Assembly: GCA_015059955.1 (NCBI GenBank)
Contig: SUZK01000004.1
Coordinates: forward strand, 173,733 to 237,732
Direction of reading: 5' to 3'
Origin: Rikenellaceae bacterium
GTDB taxonomy: Bacteria; Bacteroidota; Bacteroidia; Bacteroidales; Rikenellaceae
DNA length: 64,000 bases
This document shows positions 9,191-16,899 of this stretch, piece after piece. The translations under genes were made by a program, and so were the position numbers. A model generated the notes under the pieces. The model was not told the DNA's origin. It saw only the letters and a list, made by a program, of their open reading frames with translations, and did no database searches. How positions within the stretch are numbered: position 1 is the first letter of the stretch; each line of letters starts with the position of its first letter.

Positions 9191-9319
9191 TAATTTGTTG
9201 TCAGAAGGGGTTAGATGTGGCCTCGACATGAAATTGGGCTGGATAGGACATACTTGACGTATTTCCTATTCAGCCCAATGATTGAGAGGTCGCAGATGAC
9301 CCCTTATCACAACAAATTA
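9191..9319. repeat. Covarying stem element, copy A
   Basis: This is a 129-bp foldback. The outer stem is TAATTTGTTGT (9191-9201) with its exact complement at 9309-9319. A middle stem AAGGGGTTA/TGACCCCTT is followed by a GA/GA mismatch, then TGTGGCCTC with GAGGTCGCA, then a distal hairpin ATTGGGCTGGATAGGA with TCCTATTCAGCCCAAT. It is similar to copies B and C in the core but not in stem sequence. Orientation and function are unknown. It lies between the convergent genes pth and recJ. Confidence 0.8.
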
Positions 9320-9320
9320 T

Positions 9321-9448
9321 CGTTAGCATCAAAAGTTGTGAGATGTGGTATATCGCAAAAGTAACTACCGCAGGATAGTACAAAGCGTACAGCCTGCGGT
9401 AGTTAACTTTTTGGGATATGCCGCAGATTGCGGCTTTTCATGCTAACG
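9321..9448. repeat. Covarying stem element, copy C (overlaps the recJ stop codon)
   Basis: The outer stem begins CGTTAGCAT (9321-9329) and ends with the complement ATGCTAACG (9440-9448), which contains the recJ stop codon. The arms continue through AAAAGTTGT/GCGGCTTTT with wobbles. The core is GAGATGTGG...CCGCAGATT as in copy A. The middle stem is GGTATATC/GGATATGCC and the distal hairpin is GTAACTACCGCAGG with CCTGCGGTAGTTAAC (one bulge). Stem sequences are entirely different from A and B, yet paired at the same places. Placement suggests it forms the 3' end of the recJ transcript. Confidence 0.75.
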
Positions 9449-11203
9449 TTCGGGTTTGATGTCTTTCACACGCAACTGCTTCGACACCGTACCACGATAG
9501 TGGTTCTCAACAATCTGGTAACATACAGATATAGGCTTGCCAGCACGTACCCACTCGTAGTGTGTAGGCTGCTGGAAGGCTATTGCAGGTATAGTTGTGT
9601 GGGGCTTCTGTCGCTGCATAAGGTCCATGCGCAAGTGGTCACACTCAACGCCTACAAGCTTAGCATCACCGCGGTTGCTCGCGCCACGTGTCATAAATAC
9701 GGGCGCCGTGTTACCTGGGCCAAAGGGCTGGAACGAGTTGAGCTGACGGTGGAAGTCGTCGGTAATCTCCGAGAAGAGAAGCTCGCTGTCGATGTCCACC
9801 TGAGGCACGAGTATCTGTGGGTCGATGTTCTTCTCCACATAGTCGTTGAAGCGCTTGGTGAATGCCTCGACATTCTCCTCCTTCATGGTGAGTCCTGCGG
9901 CGTACATATGGCCACCGAAGTTCTCAAGAAGGTCGGAGCACGACTCCACAGCCTGGTAGAGGTCGAAGCCCGCTACCGAGCGTGCCGAGCCTGTCACAAA
10001 GCCATTCGACTTGGTGAGCACCACCGTTGGGCGGTAGTATGTCTCGATGAGGCGTGATGCCACGATGCCCACGATACCCTTCATCCACTTGGGATTGTAT
10101 ATCACGGTACTCTTGCGCGCCTTGAGCTCAGGGTGCGACTCCACATAGTCGTGCGCCTCCTGTGTGACGTTACGATCTATGCTCTTGCGGTCCTGGTTGT
10201 AGGAGTCGATGACCTCACCGAACTTTGCCGCCTCCTGCTCGTTACCCTCGATAAGAAGGCTCACAGCGGCGTGGCCGCCCGAAGGTGCGGCATTCTCATC
10301 ATCCTCATCCATGCGCATACGTCCCGCAGCGTTTATGCGCGGGCCGATCTTAAATACGATGTCGTCGATGGTTATGTTGTGCCCCTCGAGACCACATATC
10401 TTGATTATCGAGAGCAGACCATTCGACGGCTCAGCATTGAGCTTACGCAATCCGTAGTATGCCAAGATGCGATTTTCATCGACAAGAGGCACAATGTCCG
10501 AGGCGATGCTCACAACCAACAAATCGAGGAGGTGTTCTATCTCCGCGAAAGGGATGTTGTTGCGACGAGCATATGCCTCGACGAGTTTAAATCCAACGCC
10601 ACAGCCTGACAACTCATCGAAAGGATAGTTGCAGTCGTTGCGTTTAGGGTCCAATACAGCCACTGCCTGAGGTATCTCCTCGGCAGGTAAGTGGTGGTCG
10701 CAGATGATGAAATCTACGCCCTTCTCCTTAGCATAGGCCACCTTCTCTACGGCTTTGATGCCGCAGTCGAGTGCAATGACCAGCGTTACGCCTTTACGTA
10801 CAGCATGGTCGATACTGCGAATAGATATGCCATAACCATCGACATATCTGTCGGGGATGTAGAACGACAAGTTCTTGTGTCCTATCTGGCTGAGGAACTT
10901 GTAGACGAGGGCTACGGCGGTTGTTCCATCGACATCGTAGTCGCCATAGATCATTACCTTTTCGCCACTCTTCACAGCCTTCTCGATACGAGCCACGGCC
11001 TTCTCCATGTCCTTCATCAGGAATGGATCGTGCAAGTCGCGTAGCGCGGGCGAGAAGAACTTCCTTGCCTTCTCCGTGGTGTCTATGCCTCTCTGAACTA
11101 ATAGGTTTGTCAGCACTGTCGACATACCGAGGCGTGAGGCCAATGCCTCCACCACGGCACGATCGCCCTGTGGCTTGACAACCCATCTCTTTTCTATGGG
11201 CAT
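9443..11203 (-). CDS. recJ: Single-stranded-DNA-specific 5'-3' exonuclease RecJ
   Basis: RecJ degrades single-stranded DNA during recombination and repair. The 586-residue protein has the DHH phosphoesterase motifs MIYGDYDVDGTTAVAL (about residue 80), VIALDCGIK and IICDHHLP, the DHHA1 motif GGHMYAAG near residue 410, and a C-terminal OB-like region ending KDIKPER. It is the last gene of lipA-lipB-recJ, starting 5 bases after the lipB stop. Its stop codon lies inside structured element C. Length and motifs are normal. Confidence 0.96.
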   Translation of the reverse strand: MPIEKRWVVKPQGDRAVVEALASRLGMSTVLTNLLVQRGIDTTEKARKFFSPALRDLHDPFLMKDMEKAVARIEKAVKSGEKVMIYGDYDVDGTTAVALVYKFLSQIGHKNLSFYIPDRYVDGYGISIRSIDHAVRKGVTLVIALDCGIKAVEKVAYAKEKGVDFIICDHHLPAEEIPQAVAVLDPKRNDCNYPFDELSGCGVGFKLVEAYARRNNIPFAEIEHLLDLLVVSIASDIVPLVDENRILAYYGLRKLNAEPSNGLLSIIKICGLEGHNITIDDIVFKIGPRINAAGRMRMDEDDENAAPSGGHAAVSLLIEGNEQEAAKFGEVIDSYNQDRKSIDRNVTQEAHDYVESHPELKARKSTVIYNPKWMKGIVGIVASRLIETYYRPTVVLTKSNGFVTGSARSVAGFDLYQAVESCSDLLENFGGHMYAAGLTMKEENVEAFTKRFNDYVEKNIDPQILVPQVDIDSELLFSEITDDFHRQLNSFQPFGPGNTAPVFMTRGASNRGDAKLVGVECDHLRMDLMQRQKPHTTIPAIAFQQPTHYEWVRAGKPISVCYQIVENHYRGTVSKQLRVKDIKPER

Positions 11204-11208
11204 AACGT

Positions 11209-11898
11209 TTACTTTTTATATATTTTAACATTCAAATTTTTCGTTAGGTGGTTGATAAACTTGGGCTTCACCTCCTCCATAGTCACCTCACGGCCTGTGA
11301 GCGACGATAGCGAGCATACACCTCTGTCGGTAAAGCCGCAGGGGTTGATGAGGTGGAACCAGTTGAGGTCTGTCGAGACATTCATCGCCAGACCATGCAT
11401 CGTCACGCCATGTGAGGCTCGCACGCCTACGGCACACAGCTTGACGAGCTGTGGACCCTGTGTCACCCATACACCCGAAGCGCCCTCCGAGCGGTGACAC
11501 GCTATGCCATACTCTGCGGCGAGGTCGATGACACTCTGTTCGAGAGCCTCGATATATGCTCTCACGCCGAGGCCTATGGCATCAAGGTCGACTATGGGGT
11601 AGCATACAAGCTGCCCAGGGCCGTGGAACGTAATGTCGCCACCACGGTCTATATGGTAAAACTCGGCGCCGAGGCTCTTCAAATACTCCTCGGTGACAAG
11701 CATATTCTCGGCATGGCCGCTCTTGCCTAATGTATATACTGCGGGGTGCTCGACAATGAGGATTGTGCCACGGGGGTCATCCTCCGTGAAGCTCTTGTCG
11801 AGTTTCTTACGACACAACGCATCGAAGAGCGAACGCTGATACTCCCAGCACTCGCCATACGCCATTGTCTGTAAATCTATGATTTCTACCTTTTGCAT
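11209..11898 (-). CDS. lipB: Lipoyl(octanoyl) transferase LipB
   Basis: LipB moves octanoate from acyl carrier protein to the E2 or H-protein lipoyl domains. The 229-residue product shows YHIDRGGDITFHGPGQLVCYPI (substrate pocket), the Lys in QLVKLCAVGVRAS, HGLAMNVSTDL and the catalytic Cys in INPCGFTDRGVCSL. Its first codons overlap the end of lipA by 13 bases, so translation is coupled to the next enzyme of the same pathway. Confidence 0.97.
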   Translation of the reverse strand: MQKVEIIDLQTMAYGECWEYQRSLFDALCRKKLDKSFTEDDPRGTILIVEHPAVYTLGKSGHAENMLVTEEYLKSLGAEFYHIDRGGDITFHGPGQLVCYPIVDLDAIGLGVRAYIEALEQSVIDLAAEYGIACHRSEGASGVWVTQGPQLVKLCAVGVRASHGVTMHGLAMNVSTDLNWFHLINPCGFTDRGVCSLSSLTGREVTMEEVKPKFINHLTKNLNVKIYKK

Positions 11899-12776
11899 AC
11901 CCCTCTCACAGCTTCAAGTGCGGCATCCGCTAAATATGACGAACGCACCAATGGTGCACTCGCGCAGTAGCTGAAACCCATCTCGAGAGCCTTGAGTCGG
12001 TACTCTTCGAACTTTTCGGGAGTGATATACGCCTTTACGGGATAGTGCTCCTTTGTAGGTCGAAGATATTGACCAAGAGTGACGATAGAGACACCCACAT
12101 CGCGCAGGTCGCGCAACGTCTGGAGTATCTCCTCCTCGCTCTCACCCAATCCGACCATCAGGCCGCTCTTTGCCACCGCCCCACTATCGGCAATATGCTT
12201 CAAGGTTTGTAGCGACGTGCGATACTTCGCACGCGAACGCACCTCAGGGGTCAGTCGCTCGACGGTTTCGATGTTGTGTCCCACGATGTCGGGACGCGAT
12301 GCCAACACTACGTCGATAAGCTCGGTGCGGGCATCCATGTCGGAAATAAGGAGCTCTATTGTTGAGTCGGGGTTTTCGCGGCGTACAGCCTCCACGGTGC
12401 GTGCCCAGATGGCTGCTCCATGATCTTCGAGGTCGTCGCGCGTCACCGACGTGATAACAACATGCTTCAGGCCCATCTGCTTTACGCTCTCAGCAACCTT
12501 GTCGGGTTCCTGCTCATCGGGGGGCAGAGGACGTCCTGTTGTCGTGGCGCAGAAGCGACAGTTACGAGTACATATATCACCCAAAATCATGAATGTGGCA
12601 GTACGACGACTCCAGCACTCCGCCTTGTTGGGACACATTCCACTACTGCATATAGTATGCAGGCAGCGCCCCTCGACGATTTGCTCTACCTCCGCCGTAT
12701 TTGCCGTACTCCTAAGGCTGATTTTCAGCCATTCGGGCTTACGCAGATACTCGCTCTGTTTTGATACCTTCGGCAT
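11886..12776 (-). CDS. lipA: Lipoyl synthase LipA (radical SAM)
   Basis: LipA inserts two sulfurs into protein-bound octanoate. Both iron-sulfur cluster motifs are visible: the auxiliary-cluster set CSSGMCPNKAEC and the radical-SAM set CTRNCRFC. The expected C-terminal Ser is in APLVRSSYLAD. A GTG at 12788 extends the frame by four codons, but the likely promoter (TACTTTTG about 35 bases upstream) would leave almost no leader for it, so the ATG at 12776 is preferred. With lipB it completes endogenous lipoate synthesis. Confidence 0.96.
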   Translation of the reverse strand: MPKVSKQSEYLRKPEWLKISLRSTANTAEVEQIVEGRCLHTICSSGMCPNKAECWSRRTATFMILGDICTRNCRFCATTTGRPLPPDEQEPDKVAESVKQMGLKHVVITSVTRDDLEDHGAAIWARTVEAVRRENPDSTIELLISDMDARTELIDVVLASRPDIVGHNIETVERLTPEVRSRAKYRTSLQTLKHIADSGAVAKSGLMVGLGESEEEILQTLRDLRDVGVSIVTLGQYLRPTKEHYPVKAYITPEKFEEYRLKALEMGFSYCASAPLVRSSYLADAALEAVRGVCKR

Positions 12777-12788
12777 TTCTAAGTTCAC

Positions 12789-13300
12789 TTTTTTCCAATT
12801 GATGCAAAAGTATAAAAAATTTCAATGAAAACAAAATTTTACGGATATTTTTAGCACGCCACGCTGCGAATAAGGACATCGTGACCAAAAACCAGGTGTT
12901 CTATTAGCAAATAGCAGAGAGCTATTAGCGGTGAGTAATGGGCGGCTGAAGCCCATATTTGAGCGCTGCGCTTAGTGTGCTCAACACTCCTCTTTCATCG
13001 TGTCCCTTTGCTGGCGCAAAGAGCTTATCGACGCAAGATGACAGAAAAAATCAAAAAAATTTAAGGGATGTGAAAAATTTTTTAATGCAAATTGTGTTTT
13101 TTTTGCATTTTCTCTCTTGGCAGAAATAATACATACTCCCAAAACATTGTATTACAATATATTAACCATTATTATAGAGCGTATTAATTGGAAACGCGCC
13201 TAAATAATATATTCTTATTTTAGCAATATATCATACAATTGGCATTGTTATTAGGCTAACTATAAGCGTTGCCTATGAGAAGATAAGTATTTTTGATTTG
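12789..13300. other. Gene-free spacer upstream of the putative small RNA
   Basis: I see no coding frame. The part nearest lipA is its promoter region. At 12900-13040 there are several small hairpins (GGGC/GCCC near 12950, CTTTGC/GCAAAG near 13010) and a repeated GCTATTAGC-like word. From 13040 onward the sequence is strongly AT-rich. It may be decayed DNA or regulatory, with no assigned function. Confidence 0.5.
12807..12814 (-). promoter_or_regulatory. Probable -7 promoter element of lipA-lipB-recJ
   Basis: On the minus strand the sequence reads TACTTTTG, fitting TAnnTTTG, with a TTG-containing stretch upstream in the run TTTTCATTG. Coordinates are good to about a base or two. Confidence 0.5.
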
Positions 13301-13328
13301 CAACATTGATTTTATCGTTTTATATTTG
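13297..13328 (+). promoter_or_regulatory. Consensus promoter of the putative small RNA
   Basis: TTTG at 13297-13300 and TATATTTG at 13321-13328 are 20 bases apart, the spacing expected between the -33 and -7 elements of Bacteroidetes housekeeping promoters. It is the clearest two-element promoter I found in the window, and no ORF follows it. Confidence 0.75.
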
Positions 13329-13334
13329 CACCAG

Positions 13335-13550
13335 AAACAAATAAAAAAGGTTAATAAACTAATGTGTTTTGCGACCTAACAACGGCTCCGCGAGGGGCGA
13401 TAACAATAGAAAGATTTAAGGGTTAATAAGAGAATAAAGGGTTAAATTAAAAGCTAAAAGTTTGTGTAGAAAATAGAATTAGTAGTGTAAAAAGTTAATA
13501 ATTGTTTGTGTCCGTGAGACTGTCGGCTTCTGCCGGCAGTCTTGTTTTTT
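13335..13550 (+). ncRNA. Putative small RNA of about 215 nt
   Basis: A consensus promoter and a strong terminator bracket a stretch without any credible ORF. Inside is a stem GCTCC/GGGGC closed by the GNRA tetraloop GCGA (about 13384-13398). The 5' part (AAACAAAT) could pair with the 3' part (ATTGTTT), giving a long closed rod. Such a size and shape would fit a 6S-like RNA, but I cannot match it to any known Bacteroidales RNA from sequence alone. A five-codon ORF (MCFAT) near the 5' end is probably chance. Confidence 0.55.
13517..13550 (+). terminator. Strong terminator of the putative small RNA
   Basis: AGACTGTCGGC (13517-13527) pairs with GCCGGCAGTCT (13532-13542, one wobble) over the loop TTCT, followed by TGTTTTTT. 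No ORF ends here, which supports a noncoding transcript. Confidence 0.85.
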
Positions 13551-13633
13551 AGGGGGGCAAGGTGGGAAGATAGGCAGACGATGCCCGCAAATATTTTTAA
13601 TTGTTCTCTGCTAATTTCTAATTCATATATGAT

Positions 13634-13668
13634 GAAAAAACTCTCTCCGCGCAGAAACGCGGAGAGAG
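13634..13668 (-). terminator. Terminator of the FISUMP-like lipoprotein gene
   Basis: On the minus strand CTCTCTCCGCG pairs with CGCGGAGAGAG (13641-13651 with 13658-13668) and runs into six T. Confidence 0.88.
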
Positions 13669-13700
13669 GATAAAACGTTTGTCGCAACCAACAGGGCTAA

Positions 13701-14294
13701 CTAAAACCTTGCTACGGCGCGTACACCCATAGTGTAGTTCTTGGGTAGGTGTATAAACTCTTCAATCAACATAACAAGGATAAATGCCTCTTCACCCCTA
13801 CACGTTGATGACCAATACAATTTTTCCAGTTCTGGAGCATCGTGTCTACGTAGCGTCTCGTTTATCTTTTTATAATTACTGAATATCTTCTCAAGCTCAA
13901 ATTTTGACGGCAGATACCAACCATCACCCTTCTCGGCACACCACATAACTGCGGGATACTCCTCACAATCCTCGCGCTCAAGGATAGCCTGAGTACCTAC
14001 CATGCCATCGTATGGGTCGTTACTACCCGCAAGGGATCCCTTATCAAACTGCTCAACAGTGCACCACGCCTTATCAGCCTCATCAAGAGAGATAATCTTA
14101 CCATGCTTACCACCGCTCTTTACCTCGAAGACAACGCCCTCCTTTCCATCGCGGTTATAGTAGTCGCCAACCTCATAGATGCCATCAACACCCAATCCAT
14201 CGTCTGGTCTCTCAGCCTCCTTATTCTTCTTATCGGCGCCACCGCAACCCACGGCCAACACCAATGCTAACATAGCGAACAGAAATCGTTTCAT
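13701..14294 (-). CDS. FISUMP/Lcl_C-like (DUF1566-related) lipoprotein
   Basis: The 197-residue protein starts with an SPII signal (MKRFLFAMLALVLAVGCGG) and is probably surface or periplasmic. The mature part has EVGDYYNRDGKEGVVFEV, HGKIISLDEADKAWCT, YPAVMWCAEKGDGWYLPS and ends with YWSSTCRGEE...VRAVARF, the pattern of Lcl_C/FISUMP domains. The same domain, with closely matching motifs, forms the C-terminal part of the kinase at 53367-54947. Even the bases after the two stop codons are alike (a GGTTGCGAC word, then a GC-rich terminator). The binding partner of the domain is unknown. Confidence 0.8.
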   Translation of the reverse strand: MKRFLFAMLALVLAVGCGGADKKNKEAERPDDGLGVDGIYEVGDYYNRDGKEGVVFEVKSGGKHGKIISLDEADKAWCTVEQFDKGSLAGSNDPYDGMVGTQAILEREDCEEYPAVMWCAEKGDGWYLPSKFELEKIFSNYKKINETLRRHDAPELEKLYWSSTCRGEEAFILVMLIEEFIHLPKNYTMGVRAVARF

Positions 14295-14363
14295 AACTCA
14301 AGATTTTAAAATTAATATTTGATGACAGATAATGGCTCAGTACCTCAACGTACCACCATCATC

Positions 14364-14371
14364 ACAAAGAT
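14364..14371 (-). promoter_or_regulatory. -7 element TATCTTTG of the FISUMP-like lipoprotein gene
   Basis: Minus-strand TATCTTTG about 70 bases upstream of the lipoprotein ATG, divergent from the uvrD promoter 57 bases away. Confidence 0.65.
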
Positions 14372-14427
14372 AAGAAATTATAAGCAAAATGTCACCATCA
14401 TAGATAGCTTTTTTTCGGCAAAAAGAG

Positions 14428-14435
14428 TATCTTTG
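14428..14435 (+). promoter_or_regulatory. -7 element TATCTTTG of the uvrD operon
   Basis: TATCTTTG lies 20 bases before the uvrD ATG and would start a short leader. It probably drives uvrD-GT2-nth-S41. Confidence 0.7.
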
Positions 14436-14455
14436 CCCAATAAAGATAGATAAGG

Positions 14456-16897
14456 ATGTACGAAGATATAATTGCAGGACTTAACCCCGCACAGCGTGAG
14501 GCTGTTACAAACTATGAGGGACCATCGCTAATCATTGCTGGTGCCGGCTCTGGCAAGACGCGTGTGCTTACAACGCGCATCGCCTACATGCTTGCCAACG
14601 GTGTATCGCCAAACTCGATACTCGCCCTAACCTTTACGAATAAGGCGGCACGCGAGATGCGCGAGCGTATAGAGACGATGGTGGGCAGCCAAGCACGCTA
14701 TATACGCATGGGCACCTTCCACTCGGTATTCTCACGCATACTACGCGAGAATGCCGCACGTATAGGCTTCCCCGACAGCTACACCATATATGAGCCTAAC
14801 GACGTCAAGAACCTACTGAAGAGCATAATCAAGGATATGCAGCTATCCGACGAGAGGTACAAGCCACAGGCCGTAGCCTCACGTATCTCAATGGCGAAGA
14901 ACTGCCTAATAACACCTGGCGCATATATCGCCAACGCCACGCTCGCCGCCGAGGACCGCGAGGTGAAGATGCCCGAGATAGGCGAGATATACAACGAGTA
15001 CTGCAAGCGTTGCAAGCAGAATGGCGCGATGGACTTCGACGACCTACTCTTGCAGACCAACATCCTCCTAAGGGATGCCCCCGACGTATTGGAGAGGTAT
15101 CAGGAGCAATTCAAATATGTTCTTGTCGACGAGTATCAGGATACCAACATGGCGCAGTATATCATCGTGCGACGCCTTGCCCTCAAGCACTCGAACGTAT
15201 GCGTGGTGGGTGACGATGCGCAGAGCATCTACGCCTTCCGCGGTGCTAAGATTGAGAATATCCTATCGTTCCAGCGCGACTACCCCACAACGAAGGTCTA
15301 CAAATTGGAGCAGAACTACCGCTCGACGCAGACTATCGTCGACGCCGCTAACTCGCTCATCGCCCACAACTCGCGCCGCTTAGAGAAGAGGTGCTTCTCG
15401 GCAGCCGCCAAGGGTGAGAAGATACGCCTTGTGCGCGTCTTAGAGGATAGCTACGAGGCTGTTGAGGTGGCGATGGACATCAAGGATAGGGCACGCGAGG
15501 GTGCCGAGTGGCGCGACTTCGCCATTCTCTATCGCACCAACAAGCAGCACGGCCTCTTCGAGGAGGCGCTGACACGCCGCGCCATACCCTATCGCGTATA
15601 CAAGGGCATGTCGCTCTTGGAACATAAGGATGTGCGCAAGATACTCGCCTACATAGCCATCATCATAAACCCCAACGACAATGAGGCATTCAAGGCCGTT
15701 GTCAACTACCCCGCCCGCGGCATTGGCGACACCACCGTAGCACGTATCGAGGAGATAGCGCGCACCAAGAATATGTCGATGTGGCACGCCGTAGACGAGC
15801 TTACGCAGAGCCCTACACTCGACAACGTGGAGCGTGTCGTAGTGCGCAAGGTGGGCGACTTTGTGAAGATGATACGCGAGCTTGCGGCCATGCGCCACAC
15901 GATGAGCGTTACGGACTTTGGCAAGGAGGTTATGGCACGCTCGGGAATACTCCATATGTTGGAGATTGATAAGAAGCCCGAAAACGAGACATCGAAAGAC
16001 TACCTCGACCAGCTGCTCTCGATGATGAGCGCCTACGAGGAGGAGTGCGCCAAGGATATGGAGGAGGGGTTGCGTGATAGCGACTTCGAGCCCTCGATAG
16101 ATGAGTGGATGCAGAATATCATGTTGCAGACAGACCAGGACCAGGAGGATGACGGCAATCGTGTGACACTGATGACCGTACACTCGGCAAAGGGTCTTGA
16201 GTTCGACTATGTATATATTGTGGGCATGGAGGAGGGTCTCTTCCCCTCGCAGCGAGCCTCGGAGTCGTTGGCCGACCTTGAGGAGGAGCGCCGCCTCTTG
16301 TATGTTGCCATAACACGCGCCAAGAAGGCAGCGATGCTCTCGTATGCCGAGATGCGCCGTGTATGGGGCAAGACCGAAAATACGATGCCCAGCCGCTTCC
16401 TTAAGGATATAGACAAGGAGTACTTGGATGCAAACTTCAATATCAACGAGCTCAGTGGCCGTAGCCGCTGGGAGCGTGCCGCAGCAGATGCCGATGATGA
16501 CATCTTCGCACGGAGTAGTCGCCCACAGCAGCGCTACGATACACGTCGTGGCGAGGTGCCTATACGCAATTTCAACAGAGGCAATACGGGTAGCAACACA
16601 CCACAGCGCCCACGCCCAGAGATTATAGCCACTCCTCAACCCTTGGACCCACGCCGCGCCGGCATGCGCTCGGTGGGCACACGTCAGGGTGGCAACAGCA
16701 CAACAACAAGTGGTGGTGGCGCACCTCTTGGCGACTGCCCATTTGCAATAGGACAGAGAGTTCAGCATCCCAAGTTTGGTTGTGGCACGGTGGAGCGCAT
16801 AGAGGCGCTTGCAACAGACCATAAGGTCGTTATTGCCTTCGACGAGTATGGCTCGAAGACACTGCTTGCCAAGTTTGCAAAACTAACAAAGATATAG
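14456..16897 (+). CDS. uvrD: UvrD/PcrA-type superfamily 1 DNA helicase
   Basis: This 813-residue ATP-dependent 3'-5' helicase acts in excision repair and removal of DNA-bound proteins. Motifs in order: LNPAQREAV (Q-motif), AGAGSGKTRVL (Walker A), LALTFTNKAAREM, VDEYQDTN (motif II), VGDDAQSIYAFRGA (III), LEQNYRSTQTI (IV), VTLMTVHSAKGLEFDYVYIVGMEEGLFP (V) and LLYVAITRAKK (VI). The C-terminal QRVQHPKFGCGTVERIE stretch is PcrA-like. It heads an operon with GT2, nth and an S41 peptidase; nth is also a repair gene. Confidence 0.96.
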   Translation: MYEDIIAGLNPAQREAVTNYEGPSLIIAGAGSGKTRVLTTRIAYMLANGVSPNSILALTFTNKAAREMRERIETMVGSQARYIRMGTFHSVFSRILRENAARIGFPDSYTIYEPNDVKNLLKSIIKDMQLSDERYKPQAVASRISMAKNCLITPGAYIANATLAAEDREVKMPEIGEIYNEYCKRCKQNGAMDFDDLLLQTNILLRDAPDVLERYQEQFKYVLVDEYQDTNMAQYIIVRRLALKHSNVCVVGDDAQSIYAFRGAKIENILSFQRDYPTTKVYKLEQNYRSTQTIVDAANSLIAHNSRRLEKRCFSAAAKGEKIRLVRVLEDSYEAVEVAMDIKDRAREGAEWRDFAILYRTNKQHGLFEEALTRRAIPYRVYKGMSLLEHKDVRKILAYIAIIINPNDNEAFKAVVNYPARGIGDTTVARIEEIARTKNMSMWHAVDELTQSPTLDNVERVVVRKVGDFVKMIRELAAMRHTMSVTDFGKEVMARSGILHMLEIDKKPENETSKDYLDQLLSMMSAYEEECAKDMEEGLRDSDFEPSIDEWMQNIMLQTDQDQEDDGNRVTLMTVHSAKGLEFDYVYIVGMEEGLFPSQRASESLADLEEERRLLYVAITRAKKAAMLSYAEMRRVWGKTENTMPSRFLKDIDKEYLDANFNINELSGRSRWERAAADADDDIFARSSRPQQRYDTRRGEVPIRNFNRGNTGSNTPQRPRPEIIATPQPLDPRRAGMRSVGTRQGGNSTTTSGGGAPLGDCPFAIGQRVQHPKFGCGTVERIEALATDHKVVIAFDEYGSKTLLAKFAKLTKI

Positions 16898-16899
16898 AT

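Noticed and set aside
9191..9448. Integron attC sites as an explanation for the foldback elements
   Set aside because: The expected core sites (RYYYAAC and GTTRRRY) with matching spacers are not at the ends, and no integrase or cassette array is present.
15440..16822. A 460-residue minus-strand frame opposite uvrD
   Set aside because: It is fully antisense to the conserved helicase motifs, and its composition is the mirror of the uvrD codons.
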